A stretch of DNA of 64,000 nt, taken from Pseudomonas eutrophicaquae (lineage in GTDB: Bacteria > Pseudomonadota > Gammaproteobacteria > Pseudomonadales > Pseudomonadaceae). This document shows positions 44,645 through 54,398 of this stretch, piece after piece. The stretch is from contig NZ_JAMJEZ010000010.1 in NCBI RefSeq assembly GCF_023544715.1, positions 1 through 64,000 of the forward strand, read 5' to 3'. The notes under the pieces were generated by a model. That model did not search any database, had not been told where the DNA came from, and saw only the letters and a program-made list of their open reading frames with translations. Position 1 is the stretch's first letter. The number at the start of each line of letters is the position of its first letter. Both the position numbers and the translations under genes were made by a program.

Positions 44645-46929
44645 TGCGAATTTTCATGCCCTGGATGGCCGCCATCGGTCTGTTGCTGGGCAGCCTGCCA
44701 GCGGTGCTGGCCATTCCGCTGCCTGAGGGGACGGTTGTGCCGGCTCCGGCGGTGCTGGAGCCGCCGCCGGCCCCGATCTGGAGCCGCGAATACAGCCTGG
44801 CCGACATGGGCCGCGCCGGCGATGTACTGCTGCTGGGCATCCGCAACAGCGTGCAGCTGGAGCTGCCGCTGCGCCGTGACCGGGTGGTGACCGCCGCGAC
44901 CCTGAACCTCGAATACCATCCCTCACCGGCCCTGCTGGCGGCGCTGTCGCACCTGCGCGTCTACCTCAATGACCGCCTGATGGGCGTGCTGCCGGCGGTC
45001 GGCGAGGAGCCGCTGGCGCTCGGGCAGCCGCTGCGCCGCCAGGTGGCGCTGGATGCGCGGCTGTTCGGTGACTTCAATCGCCTGCGCGTGGAGTTTGTCG
45101 GGCATTACCGGGAAATTTGCGAAGATCCGGCCAACTCGGCGCTCTGGCTGAGTATCGGGCAGGGCAGCACCCTGCAGCTGATCGAGCAGGCGCTGCCGGC
45201 CACGCAGGATCTGGCGCATTTCCCGGCGCCGCTCTTTGATGCGCGTGACAACCGCGCGCTGGAGCTGCCGATGCTGTTCGCCGCCGACGTGCCGCTGGCC
45301 GAGCGGCAGGCGGCGGCGATCCTCGCCTCCTACTTCGGCAGCCTGAGCGACTGGCGCGGCGCGCGCTTTCCGGTGCTGCTGGATCGCCTGCCGGAGGTCG
45401 CGTTGGACCGGCCGCCCCAGCATGCGGTGGTGTTTGCCACCAATGCGCGTCGTCCGGCCCTGCTGGCCGATCGCCAGCGCTTCCCGGATGTGAGCGGGCC
45501 GGTGATCGAGCGGGTGGCGCACCCGGAGAGTCCCTATGCCAGCCTGCTGCTGATCCGCGGGCGCGACAGTGCGGATCTGCAGCGCGCGGTCACGGCGCTG
45601 GCGCTGGGCACGCCGCTGCTGCGCGGCGCACGGGTCGAGGTGGGCGAGCTGCCGGCGCTGCCGGTTCGCCGGCCGTATGATGCGCCGAACTGGGCGCCGG
45701 TCGATCGTCCGGTGCGCCTGGGCGAGCTGATCGATTACCCGCAGCAGCTGCAGGTCAGCGGCCTGCTACCACCGCCAGTTACGCTGGACATCACCCTGCC
45801 GCCGGATCTGTTCGTCTGGCGCAATCAGGGCATTCCGCTGAGCACCCGGTACCGCTTCACCGCCAATGAGCGCGGTGACGAGTCGCGGCTGACCGTGCGG
45901 ATCAATGAGCAGTTCATCGACAGCCTGCCGCTGCGCAGCCGCGAGCAGCGCGGGGCGCTGGATGAGCTGCGTCTGGGGCTGAGCGACCGCCAGGGCAGCG
46001 GGGAGAACGAGCGCCTGTCGATCCCCTCGCTCAAGGTCGGTGCCAGCAACCGCCTGAGCTTTGAGTTCAGCTTTGCCGCCAGCGTCGGCAGCAGCCAGCA
46101 GGATCGCTGCCAGACGGTCTTGCCGGCCAGTGTCTATGGCGCGATCGATGAGGATTCCAGCATTGATCTCTCCGGCTACCACCATTACATGGCGATGCCC
46201 GATCTGGCCGCATTTGCCGGCAGTGCCTACCCGTTCAGTCGCATGGCCGATCTGAGCGCTACCCGCATGCTGGTGCCGGCCGAGCAGGGCGAGGCGTCGC
46301 TGACCAGTTTGCTGGAAGTGTTCGGTCATCTGGGTGCGCGGATCGGTTATCCGGCGTTTGCCGTGCAGCTGTTCGACGACTGGGCGGTGGCCAGTGCTGA
46401 ACCGGCGGATCTGCTGATCCTCGGGCAGTGGCCGGCGGCCCTGCAGGCGGCGGGTGTGCTGCCGCTGCAAAAGGGCCTGGCCGATCACCTGCTGGCCGGT
46501 GCTCCGCCGCGCACGCCACTCAGTGAGCCGCAGACGGTGGCTAGTACCGCAGTGACCCTGAGCGCCGCGGCGCCGCTGGCCGCGGTGGTCGGGCTGCAGT
46601 CGCCGCTTTACCCGCAGCACAGCCTGGTGGCCCTGCTGGCGGACAGTGACGCCGAGCACCATTTGCTGCAGGAGGCGCTGGCCGACCCGGCCCGGCGCGC
46701 TGAGATCCGTGGTTCGCTGGCGCTGATCCGCAGCAGCGGGGTGGTCAGCCAGACGGTCGGTGAGCCCTATTACGTCGGTGAGCTGCCCTGGTGGTGGCTG
46801 CTGTGGTTCCACCTCGCCGCGCAGCCGTTGTGGCTGGCCGGGGTAGCGGTGCTGGTGGTGCTGCTTGGCAGCTTCCTGATCTGGCGTCTGCTGCGGGGCG
46901 TGGCCCGGCGGCGACTGGAGGAGCGCTGA
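44641..46929 (+). CDS. bcsB: cellulose synthase regulatory subunit BcsB
   Basis: This 762-residue protein is a periplasmic partner of BcsA that guides the glucan across the periplasm. A signal sequence (1-24) is followed by repeated carbohydrate-binding/flavodoxin-like halves (SREYSLADMG, SVQLELPLRRDRVVTAATL, VTLDITLPPDLFVWRN). A C-terminal amphipathic helix and membrane anchor (about 725-750, WLAGVAVLVVLLGSFLIW) complete the protein. The CRxC-like and QDRCQTVLP segments agree with the family. It overlaps bcsA by four bases and precedes bcsZ by three. Confidence 0.97.
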   Translation: MMRIFMPWMAAIGLLLGSLPAVLAIPLPEGTVVPAPAVLEPPPAPIWSREYSLADMGRAGDVLLLGIRNSVQLELPLRRDRVVTAATLNLEYHPSPALLAALSHLRVYLNDRLMGVLPAVGEEPLALGQPLRRQVALDARLFGDFNRLRVEFVGHYREICEDPANSALWLSIGQGSTLQLIEQALPATQDLAHFPAPLFDARDNRALELPMLFAADVPLAERQAAAILASYFGSLSDWRGARFPVLLDRLPEVALDRPPQHAVVFATNARRPALLADRQRFPDVSGPVIERVAHPESPYASLLLIRGRDSADLQRAVTALALGTPLLRGARVEVGELPALPVRRPYDAPNWAPVDRPVRLGELIDYPQQLQVSGLLPPPVTLDITLPPDLFVWRNQGIPLSTRYRFTANERGDESRLTVRINEQFIDSLPLRSREQRGALDELRLGLSDRQGSGENERLSIPSLKVGASNRLSFEFSFAASVGSSQQDRCQTVLPASVYGAIDEDSSIDLSGYHHYMAMPDLAAFAGSAYPFSRMADLSATRMLVPAEQGEASLTSLLEVFGHLGARIGYPAFAVQLFDDWAVASAEPADLLILGQWPAALQAAGVLPLQKGLADHLLAGAPPRTPLSEPQTVASTAVTLSAAAPLAAVVGLQSPLYPQHSLVALLADSDAEHHLLQEALADPARRAEIRGSLALIRSSGVVSQTVGEPYYVGELPWWWLLWFHLAAQPLWLAGVAVLVVLLGSFLIWRLLRGVARRRLEER

Positions 46930-46932
46930 TTC

Positions 46933-48039
46933 ATGCGCAGACTGTGGCTGATGATCTTGACCCTGCTCACCCTGGCGCAGGCGGAGGCGGCGAGCTGCCG
47001 CTGGCCGGCCTGGAGCCAGGTGCAGACCCACCTGCTCAGTGAAGACGGGCGGATGATCGATCCATCCTCACCGCGCCAGATCACCACCTCCGAGGGGCAG
47101 TCCTACGGGCTGTTCTTCGCGCTGGTGGCCAACGATCCGGCGAGCTTCGCTCGTGTGCTGAGCTGGACGCAGAACAACCTAGCCGAGGGCGACCTGACCC
47201 GCCGCCTGCCCGCCTGGCTGTGGGGGCGCGCAGATAGCGGTCGCTGGCAGGTGCTGGACGCCAACAATGCCAGCGACTCCGATCTGTGGATCGCCTACAG
47301 CCTGCTGGAGGCCGGGCGTCTCTGGCGGCGGGAGGACTACCGCCGCCTCGGTCTTGAGCTGCTCTGGCGCAGCGCCGCGCAGACCCTGCGGGTGCTGCCG
47401 GGGCTGGGGCTGATGCTGCTGCCGGGGGATATCGGCTTTGAATCGGCGCAGGGCTGGCGACTGAATCCCAGCTATCTGCCGCCGCAGCTGCTGGCCCGTT
47501 TTGCCGAGGAGAGCCGCATCTGGGCGGAGTTGGAGGCCAATACCTATCAGCTGCTGCGCCGCAGCGCCCCGCGCGGTCTGGCCCCGGACTGGTTGCTCTG
47601 GCAAAGGAGCGGGCAGCCGGCGGCCGATCCCGAATACGGCCACGAGGGCGATTACGATGCGATCCGCGTCTACCTGTGGCTGGGCATGCTGGCAACGGAT
47701 GCCCCGGAGCGCGCCGCGCTGCTGGCTCATGTCGCGCCGATGGCCCGCCTCACCGCCCAGCGCGGTGCGCCGCCTGGGCGGATCGACGCCGCCACCGGGC
47801 AGGCGCAAGGGCAGGGGCCGGCCGGCTTCTCCGCCGCATTGCTGCCGCTCTTGGCCGCTCAGGCACCCGCCGCGCTGAGCGTGCAGCGTCAGCGCCTGGC
47901 GCAGCACGCGCCGGAGCCGACGGCCTATTACGGGCAGATGCTGCGCCTGTTCGGTGAGGGCTGGGATCAGGGCTGGTACCGCTTCGATGCCCGGGGCCGG
48001 CTGCTGCCTGCCTGGCAGGAGGGATCATGCCCCGACTGA
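46933..48039 (+). CDS. bcsZ: BcsZ, periplasmic endo-beta-1,4-glucanase (GH8)
   Basis: This 368-residue cellulase associated with the synthase trims or edits the polymer. A signal peptide covers about 1-20. The GH8 catalytic acid is Glu54 in TTSEGQSYGLFFAL, and the catalytic/substrate Asp residues are Asp115 and Asp117 in NNASDSDLWIAY. The length is that of the family. It lies in its usual place between bcsB and bcsC, and its end overlaps the bcsC start by 13 bases. Confidence 0.97.
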   Translation: MRRLWLMILTLLTLAQAEAASCRWPAWSQVQTHLLSEDGRMIDPSSPRQITTSEGQSYGLFFALVANDPASFARVLSWTQNNLAEGDLTRRLPAWLWGRADSGRWQVLDANNASDSDLWIAYSLLEAGRLWRREDYRRLGLELLWRSAAQTLRVLPGLGLMLLPGDIGFESAQGWRLNPSYLPPQLLARFAEESRIWAELEANTYQLLRRSAPRGLAPDWLLWQRSGQPAADPEYGHEGDYDAIRVYLWLGMLATDAPERAALLAHVAPMARLTAQRGAPPGRIDAATGQAQGQGPAGFSAALLPLLAAQAPAALSVQRQRLAQHAPEPTAYYGQMLRLFGEGWDQGWYRFDARGRLLPAWQEGSCPD

Positions 48040-51000
48040 GAACCCTGCTGTGCGGCATGGCGCTCTACCCGGTCCTGACGCTGGCCCAGACCCCGCCGGC
48101 GAGCGCCCAGGCCGATCCACAAGCCTGGCTGCTCGGGCAGATACGTCTGGCCGAGTCGCTGGGCCGTGATGATCTTCTGGACAGCGCGCTGGCGCGGCTG
48201 CAGCAGTTCGACCCGCAGCATCCCGAGGTCATGGCTGCCCGACTGCGCCAGGCGCTGCGTCAGGATCAGCCCGAGACCGCCGCGCAGTGGCTGGAGCAGC
48301 TGGAGCAAAGCGCACCCGGCTCGCCACTCTGGCAGTCCGCCCGGCTGCAGCTGCAACTGGCCAGCGAGGCCGGGCGCGCGCAGCTGATGGCGATCCGCCA
48401 GCAGGCCGAGGAGGACCCGGCACAGGCGCTGGCGGCGCTGGAGGCGCTGTTTACCGGTCACTGGCCGGGTATCGAGCTGGCGCTGGAGTACTGGCGGCTG
48501 CGCGATCGGCTGGACGGGCAACGCCCCGCCGTGCTGGCGGGGCTGCAGGCGCTGGTCGCCGAGTATCCGCAGCAGCCGACCCTGCGGCTGCGGCTGGCCG
48601 ATCTGCTGTTTGCCGAAGGCCGCGAGCGTGAGGCGCTGGATCAGCTGCAGGCGCTGGCCGAGCATCCCCAGGCCCGGCTGGCGGCGGCCGAGCGCGAGTT
48701 CCAATACCTGCAGGAGCAGTCGCTGAGCGCCGCAGCCGGGCTGCGCTGGGGGACATTCATGCACCGCTACCCGGACTCGCCCCTCAAGGAAGAGGCGCGT
48801 CAGGAGCAGGAGCGGGTCCGCCAGCGGCTGGCAGATCCGGCCTGGCAGGCGCTGCTGCGCGGCGAAGCGCTGCTGGAGCAGGACAACCCCGAGGCGGCCC
48901 TGGCCGCGTTGCAGCCGGCCGTCCGCCGGCTACCGCGCGAGGCGGCGGTGCAGGGTGCGCTGGGGCTGGCGCTGATGCGCGTGGGGCGTCATGAGGAGGC
49001 GCAGCGGGCCTTTGCCGTGGCGCGCCAGAGCGAGCAGAACCTCGACCGGCTCAGCCGCTGGTATTCGCTGCAGGAGGTGGCCCGTTACTGGGGCTTGATC
49101 GGACAGGCCGAGCAGCAACTGGCTCAGCAGGCGTTGGAGCCGGCGCGCCGGTTGTATGCCAAGGCGCGCGCGTTGCAGCCGCAGGAGAGCGCCGCTTGGG
49201 TCGGGCAGGCCAATGTACTGATCCTGCAGCAGGACTACCCGGGGGCCGAGCGCCTGCTGCGTCAGGCCCGCAGCCTGGCGCCTGAGGATGGCGATGTGCT
49301 GCGCGGCTGGTTGCGTCTGTATCAGGCGCAGTCCCCCGAGCGGGCGCTGGCCTTCCTCGAGGGGCTGCCCGAACGGCTGCGCCAGCCCTTTGCGGACGCC
49401 CTGCGCGACCTGCGGGTCGAGGTGCTGCTCAAGGAGGCTGATGCCCTGCAGGCGCGGGGCGAGACGGCCGCCGAGGTGCAGGTGCTGAGCCGCGCCCGGG
49501 CGCTGAAGCCGGACAATCCCTGGCTGACCTATCGCCTGAGCGACCGCCTGCTGGCGCTGGGGCGCGGGGCCGAGGCGGAGCCGCTGTTTGCCGATCTGCT
49601 GCAGCGGCAGGGGCAGCTGCCGGCGGCGCGCTATGCCCATGCCCTGTACCTGTCGGCGCAGACCCGTGACGATGAGGCGCGGGCCAGTCTGCAGCAGATT
49701 CCCCGCACGGCGTGGAGCGCCGACATGCAGGCGCTCGATGAGCGGCTGGCCGAGCGCCAGCTGCTGACCCGGGCTGGCGCCTTGCTGGACCGTTTCGAGC
49801 AGCAACTGGCGGCCGGGCAGCGTCAGCAGGCGCGCCAGGCGCTGGACGCCTTGCCGGAGTTGCCGGCAACCGCCGTGGCGCTGCGCCGGCGCAGTGCCGA
49901 GGCCTGGCTGGCGCTCGGGGAGGCGGACAAGGCCTTGCCGCTGATCGAGTCACTGCAAAGTGAAGAAGGCGAGCCGCAGCTATGGCGCGATGCCGCGCGT
50001 CTCAAGGCGGACAAGGCCCCGCAGCAGGCGCTGGACCTCTACGCCCGCGGTCTGCAGGACGCCGGTGTGCTGCCGGCAGCATCCGCCGAGCGCCTCCGCG
50101 ATGACCGCGCGCTGACCCGCGCCACCCGGCCCGAGGCCGAGGACGACTGGCTGCGCAGCAGCCTGCGCGCCGAGGCGGCGGCGCTCTATCAGCGGCAGAA
50201 TCCGACCCTGCGCCTGCAGCAGGAATATGCCTGGCGCACCGATGAGGTCACCGGCGGTATCTCGGATCTGCAGCAGGATCTGCGTCTGCTGCAACTGGAG
50301 TGGCCGCTGAGCGGCGGGCGCGCCTTCCTGCGCGCCGAGGACATCGTGCTGGATGCCGGGCGTTTTGCCGCCGAGGCTGACGGCCTGCACCGTGAGCTGT
50401 TCGGCACCTGTGCGCTGCCGGGGCTGCCCGGCTGCCCGATCACCCGTGAGCAGGCGCGCGGCACGACGCTGGCGCTCGGTTGGAGCGATGCGCGCTGGTC
50501 GGTCGATCTGGGGCGCAGTCCGCAGGGCTTTGCCCTCGGCAACTGGCTCGGCGGGGTGAGTCGCTCCGGGGACTGGGGCACGCTGGGCTGGACCCTGACC
50601 ACCTCGCGCCGGCCGCTGGCCAACTCGCTGCTCTCCTACGCCGGCGCCCGCGATCCACGTACCGGTATCCGCTGGGGCGCGGTGACCGCGACCGGCATGA
50701 CGCTGGGGCTCAGTTACGATCAGGGCGGTGATCACGGCTTCTGGGCCAACATCGGCCAGCACTGGCTAGAGGGCGAGCAGGTGGCCGACAACCGCCGTAC
50801 CCGGCTCATGGCCGGGTATTACTATCGGCTCAACGAGCAGGTCAACCAGCGCCTGCGTCTCGGGCTGACCGCCATGCACTGGCGTTATGAGCGCGACCTG
50901 GGCGGCTATACCCTCGGGCAGGGCGGCTACTACAGCCCGCAGCGTTACAACTCCCTCAGCCTGTCGCTCAGTCAGGCCTGGCGCAGTGCCAACTGGTCAG

Positions 51001-51341
51001 TGCAGCTGGACGGCGCGCTGGGCGCCTCGTGGTCGCGCAGCGCCGCCAGTCGTGACTATCCGCTGCGCGGCCTGATCGATGGCCTGCTGCTGGCACCGCC
51101 CGCCGCCGACTTCGACCTCAACCCGGGGGAGAGTGGCCGCGCCTGGTCCTACCGCTTCACCACCTTGCTGGAGCGGCGCCTGAGCGATCACTGGCTGCTC
51201 GGCGGCAGCTTCAACTGGCAGCAGAGCGAGGACTACGCCCCCAGCTACCTGCAGTTGCAGCTGCGCTATCTGTTCGAGCCCTGGCAAGGGGCGCTGCCGC
51301 TGGGCGCCGAACTGCTGACCCCCTACAGCGAGTTCCGCTGA
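48027..51341 (+). CDS. bcsC: BcsC, cellulose export TPR-porin
   Basis: This 1104-residue outer-membrane export protein has a signal peptide (about 1-27) and a long periplasmic array of tetratricopeptide repeats (about 30-690), very rich in Leu, Ala, Gln and Arg. A C-terminal beta-barrel of about 360 residues begins near 740 (RLQQEYAWRTDEVTGGI) and ends in a barrel-type strand (LGAELLTPYSEFR). TPRs are thought to bind peptidoglycan or the BcsA-B complex, and the barrel releases the glucan. It is slightly shorter than Escherichia coli BcsC (about 1150). It is the last gene of the operon. Confidence 0.96.
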   Translation: MPRLRTLLCGMALYPVLTLAQTPPASAQADPQAWLLGQIRLAESLGRDDLLDSALARLQQFDPQHPEVMAARLRQALRQDQPETAAQWLEQLEQSAPGSPLWQSARLQLQLASEAGRAQLMAIRQQAEEDPAQALAALEALFTGHWPGIELALEYWRLRDRLDGQRPAVLAGLQALVAEYPQQPTLRLRLADLLFAEGREREALDQLQALAEHPQARLAAAEREFQYLQEQSLSAAAGLRWGTFMHRYPDSPLKEEARQEQERVRQRLADPAWQALLRGEALLEQDNPEAALAALQPAVRRLPREAAVQGALGLALMRVGRHEEAQRAFAVARQSEQNLDRLSRWYSLQEVARYWGLIGQAEQQLAQQALEPARRLYAKARALQPQESAAWVGQANVLILQQDYPGAERLLRQARSLAPEDGDVLRGWLRLYQAQSPERALAFLEGLPERLRQPFADALRDLRVEVLLKEADALQARGETAAEVQVLSRARALKPDNPWLTYRLSDRLLALGRGAEAEPLFADLLQRQGQLPAARYAHALYLSAQTRDDEARASLQQIPRTAWSADMQALDERLAERQLLTRAGALLDRFEQQLAAGQRQQARQALDALPELPATAVALRRRSAEAWLALGEADKALPLIESLQSEEGEPQLWRDAARLKADKAPQQALDLYARGLQDAGVLPAASAERLRDDRALTRATRPEAEDDWLRSSLRAEAAALYQRQNPTLRLQQEYAWRTDEVTGGISDLQQDLRLLQLEWPLSGGRAFLRAEDIVLDAGRFAAEADGLHRELFGTCALPGLPGCPITREQARGTTLALGWSDARWSVDLGRSPQGFALGNWLGGVSRSGDWGTLGWTLTTSRRPLANSLLSYAGARDPRTGIRWGAVTATGMTLGLSYDQGGDHGFWANIGQHWLEGEQVADNRRTRLMAGYYYRLNEQVNQRLRLGLTAMHWRYERDLGGYTLGQGGYYSPQRYNSLSLSLSQAWRSANWSVQLDGALGASWSRSAASRDYPLRGLIDGLLLAPPAADFDLNPGESGRAWSYRFTTLLERRLSDHWLLGGSFNWQQSEDYAPSYLQLQLRYLFEPWQGALPLGAELLTPYSEFR

Positions 51342-51429
51342 GCGCGACAGGCGTAAAATCTGCTAACAATGGCTGGCCGATGGCCCGGCAGCGCTGGGCC
51401 ATAATCGGCGCATTCACAAGGGGATTACC

Positions 51430-52173
51430 ATGCACAGCACCGCCAGCACCGCGCCGGAAGGCGAAAAGATCCTGATCGTCGATGACGATGTCCGCCTGCG
51501 TCGTCTGCTTGAGCGCTTTCTCGACGAGGAAGGCTACCGGGTGCGCACGGTGGAGAACGTCGAGCAGATGGACCGCCTGCTGGCCCGCGAGCTGTTCAAT
51601 CTGGTGGTGCTGGACCTGATGATGCCCGGCGAGGACGGCCTGTCGGCCTGCCAGCGCCTGCGCGAGGGCAATAATCAGGTGCCGATCATCATGCTGACCG
51701 CCAAGGGCGATGAGCACAGCCGCATTCAGGGCCTTGAGGTCGGTGCCGACGATTACCTGGCCAAGCCCTTCAACCCGCGTGAGCTCTTGGCGCGGATCAA
51801 GGCGGTGCTGCGCCGCCAGCAACCGGTGGTGCCGGGGGCGCCGGGCAGCGAGGAGGAAACGGTCACCTTCGGCGATTACGAGCTGAATTTGGGTACCCGC
51901 GAGCTCAAGCGCGGCGGCGAGGTACACATGCTGACCACCGGCGAGTTCGCCGTGCTCAAGGCGCTGGTCCAGCACGCCCGCGAGCCGCTGACCCGTGACA
52001 AGCTGATGAGCTTGGCGCGCGGACGCGAGTGGGATGCGCTGGAGCGCTCGATCGATGTGCAGATCTCCCGCCTGCGCCGGCTGATCGAGCCGGACCCGTC
52101 CAAGCCGCGCTACATCCAGACGGTATGGGGCGTCGGCTATGTGTTCGTCCCGGATGGCAGTGCCCGCAAGTGA
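51430..52173 (+). CDS. amgR: OmpR-family response regulator AmgR
   Basis: This 247-residue two-component regulator has a receiver domain (about 12-125) with the acidic pocket IVDDD, phosphoacceptor Asp62 in LDLMMPGEDG and Lys in DDYLAKPFNPREL. A winged-helix DNA-binding domain (about 145-240) has VQISRLRRLIEPDPS and QTVWGVGYVFVPDG. It is the OmpR ortholog of pseudomonads. In P. aeruginosa AmgRS responds to membrane stress and mistranslated membrane proteins such as aminoglycosides cause. AGGGG lies before the ATG. It overlaps the kinase gene by four bases. Although next to bcs, it belongs to the conserved core order. Confidence 0.92.
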   Translation: MHSTASTAPEGEKILIVDDDVRLRRLLERFLDEEGYRVRTVENVEQMDRLLARELFNLVVLDLMMPGEDGLSACQRLREGNNQVPIIMLTAKGDEHSRIQGLEVGADDYLAKPFNPRELLARIKAVLRRQQPVVPGAPGSEEETVTFGDYELNLGTRELKRGGEVHMLTTGEFAVLKALVQHAREPLTRDKLMSLARGREWDALERSIDVQISRLRRLIEPDPSKPRYIQTVWGVGYVFVPDGSARK

Positions 52174-53483
52174 AGACCCCGGCCTGGTTCCCGCAGAGCG
52201 TGTTCGCCCGCACGCTCTGGCTGGTGTTGATGGTGGTGCTGTTCTCCAAGGTGCTGACCCTGGTCTACCTGCTGATGAACGAGGACATGCTGGTCGATCG
52301 ACAGTACAGCCACGGCACCGCCCTGACCCTGCGCGCCTACTGGGCGGCGCCGCCGGAGTCGCGCCCGGCGATTGCCCAGGCCACCGGCCTGCGTCAGCTG
52401 GGGGCCGAGCAGGTGCCGGCGGGTGAGCATCACTGGCCCTACACTGAAGTTTTCGAGGCGCAGATGCGTCAGGAGCTCGGCGAGGATACTGAGCTGCGCA
52501 TGCGCGCCGCCCGCACGCCGCGCCTCTGGGTGCTGGCGCCCGCGCTCGGCCCGGACTGGGTCGAGGTGCCGCTGTATCCCAACCCCCTCAAGGTGCAGCG
52601 CATCGGCAGTGTGCTGGGCTGGTTCCTGGCCATCGGCCTGCTGTCGACTGCGGCGGCGTGGATCTTCGTGCGGCTGCTGAGCCTGCCGCTCAAGCGGCTG
52701 GTGTTTGCCGCCCGGCAGATCGGGCGCGGGCGCAGCGTGCGGCTGCCGGTCGGTGATACGCCGAGCGAAATGGCCGAGCTGTACCGCGCCTTCAACCAGA
52801 TGGCCGAGGATGTCGAACAGGCCGCCCGTGAGCGCGAGCTGATGCTGGCCGGGGTTTCCCACGATCTGCGTACCCCACTGACCCGCCTGCGCCTGTCGCT
52901 GGAGCTGCTGGACAGCGACAACGAGCTGACCGAGGACATGGTCCGCGACATCGAGGACATGGACGCGATTCTCGACCAGTTCCTGGCCTTTATCCGCGAC
53001 GGGCGCGACGAGCCGCTGGAAACCCTCGACCTCAATGAGCTGGTCCGCGAAGTGGCCGCGCCGCTCAATCAGAGCGAAGAGCGGGTGCGGCTGTGCCTGG
53101 AAGCGCTGCCGGCGATTCCGCTGCGCCGGGTGTCGTTCAAGCGCCTGTTGGCCAACCTGATGGAGAACGCCCTGCGCCACGGTGGCAGTGGCGTGGAGGT
53201 CAGTTCCAGCCTTTGCGGCGGCACGGCCTCGCCCTATGTGGTGCTGAGCGTGCTGGATCGCGGGCCGGGCATTGATCCGGCCGATCTGGAAAACATCTTC
53301 AACCCGTTCATCCGCGCTGATCGGGCGCGCAGCAGCAAGGGCACTGGCCTTGGGCTGGCGATCGTCAAGCGCATCGCCGCCCAGCATGGCGGTAGCGTCG
53401 AGCTGCGCAACCGCGCCGGTGGTGGCGTGGAGGCGCGGGTGCGTCTGCCGCTGGGCCTGCTGCTGCCGCGCGAGGCGACATGA
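52170..53483 (+). CDS. amgS: EnvZ-type sensor histidine kinase AmgS
   Basis: This 437-residue inner-membrane kinase is the partner of AmgR. Helices lie at about 13-32 and 145-168 around a periplasmic sensor of about 110 residues. HAMP (about 168-222) is followed by the phosphoacceptor His231 in GVSHDLRTPLTRLRLSLEL. The ATP-binding domain has NLMENALRHGG, DRGPGIDPADLENIF and GTGLGLAIVKRIAAQHGG. The start is a GTG that overlaps the amgR stop, which gives (M)KTPAWFPQSVFARTLW, a typical EnvZ-like N-terminus; an upstream open frame is only antisense-free extension inside amgR. Confidence 0.93.
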   Translation: MKTPAWFPQSVFARTLWLVLMVVLFSKVLTLVYLLMNEDMLVDRQYSHGTALTLRAYWAAPPESRPAIAQATGLRQLGAEQVPAGEHHWPYTEVFEAQMRQELGEDTELRMRAARTPRLWVLAPALGPDWVEVPLYPNPLKVQRIGSVLGWFLAIGLLSTAAAWIFVRLLSLPLKRLVFAARQIGRGRSVRLPVGDTPSEMAELYRAFNQMAEDVEQAARERELMLAGVSHDLRTPLTRLRLSLELLDSDNELTEDMVRDIEDMDAILDQFLAFIRDGRDEPLETLDLNELVREVAAPLNQSEERVRLCLEALPAIPLRRVSFKRLLANLMENALRHGGSGVEVSSSLCGGTASPYVVLSVLDRGPGIDPADLENIFNPFIRADRARSSKGTGLGLAIVKRIAAQHGGSVELRNRAGGGVEARVRLPLGLLLPREAT

Positions 53484-53492
53484 CCCGCCGCC

Positions 53493-54398
53493 TCAGCCCC
53501 GGCCTTTGGTACGGGTCTGGTGCGGGCGGGCGTGTTCTTCGATGTGCTGGATGATGATGTCGGCGACATCCTGCCCGGTGGTGGTCTCGATGCCCTCAAG
53601 GCCGGGGGAGGAGTTGACCTCCATCACCAGCGGGCCGTGATTGGAGCGCAGGATATCGACCCCGGCAACGCCCAGCCCCATCGCCTTGGCGGCGCGCAGC
53701 GCGGTCATGCGCTCCTCGGGGGTGATCTTGATCAGGCTGGCACTGCCTCCGCGGTGCAGGTTGGAGCGGAACTCGCCGGGCTTGGCCTGGCGCTTCATCG
53801 AGGCGATCACCTTGTTGCCGACCACAAAGCAGCGGATGTCGGCGCCGCCAGCCTCCTTGATGTATTCCTGAACCATGATGTTCTGCTTGAGGCCCATGAA
53901 TGCCTCGATCACCGACTCGGCAGCCTTGTGTGTCTCGCAGAGCACCACGCCGATGCCCTGGGTGCCCTCCAGCACCTTGATCACCAGCGGCGCGCCGCCG
54001 ACCATGTCGATCAGGTCGGGGATGTCGTCCGGCGAGTGGGCGAAGCCGGTCACCGGCAGGCCGATGCCCTTGCGCGACAAGAGCTGCAGCGAGCGCAGCT
54101 TGTCCCGCGAGCGGCTGATCGCCACCGACTCGTTGAGCGGGAACACGCCCATCATCTCGAACTGGCGCAGCACCGCGCAGCCGTAGAAGGTCACCGAGGC
54201 GCCGATGCGCGGGATCACCGCGTCGAAGCCCTCCAGCGCCTGGCCACGGTAGTGGATCTGCGGCTTGTGGCTGGCGATGTTCATGTAGGCGCGCAGGGTG
54301 TCGATCACCTGCATCTCGTGCCCGCGGGCGCGACCCGCCTCGACCAGGCGGCGGGTGGAATACAGGCGCGGGTTGCGCGACAGCACGGCGATCTTCAT
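53493..54398 (-). CDS. rimK: ribosomal protein S6 modification protein RimK
   Basis: This 301-residue ATP-grasp ligase adds glutamates to the C-terminus of ribosomal protein S6 and in pseudomonads tunes translation and surface behaviour. It begins [24 protein letters not shown]-grasp features are [32 protein letters not shown] and [14 protein letters not shown]. In P. fluorescens its activity responds to c-di-GMP, according to published work as I recall. It overlaps the zinc-protease gene by four bases and is convergent with amgS. Confidence 0.96.
   Translation of the reverse strand: MKIAVLSRNPRLYSTRRLVEAGRARGHEMQVIDTLRAYMNIASHKPQIHYRGQALEGFDAVIPRIGASVTFYGCAVLRQFEMMGVFPLNESVAISRSRDKLRSLQLLSRKGIGLPVTGFAHSPDDIPDLIDMVGGAPLVIKVLEGTQGIGVVLCETHKAAESVIEAFMGLKQNIMVQEYIKEAGGADIRCFVVGNKVIASMKRQAKPGEFRSNLHRGGSASLIKITPEERMTALRAAKAMGLGVAGVDILRSNHGPLVMEVNSSPGLEGIETTTGQDVADIIIQHIEEHARPHQTRTKGRG

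Noticed and set aside
51430-53483. A cellulose-specific two-component system next to bcsC
   Set aside because: The pair matches OmpR/EnvZ (AmgRS), which keeps this place beside rimK in pseudomonads without bcs, as I recall; control of bcs is not shown by the sequence.
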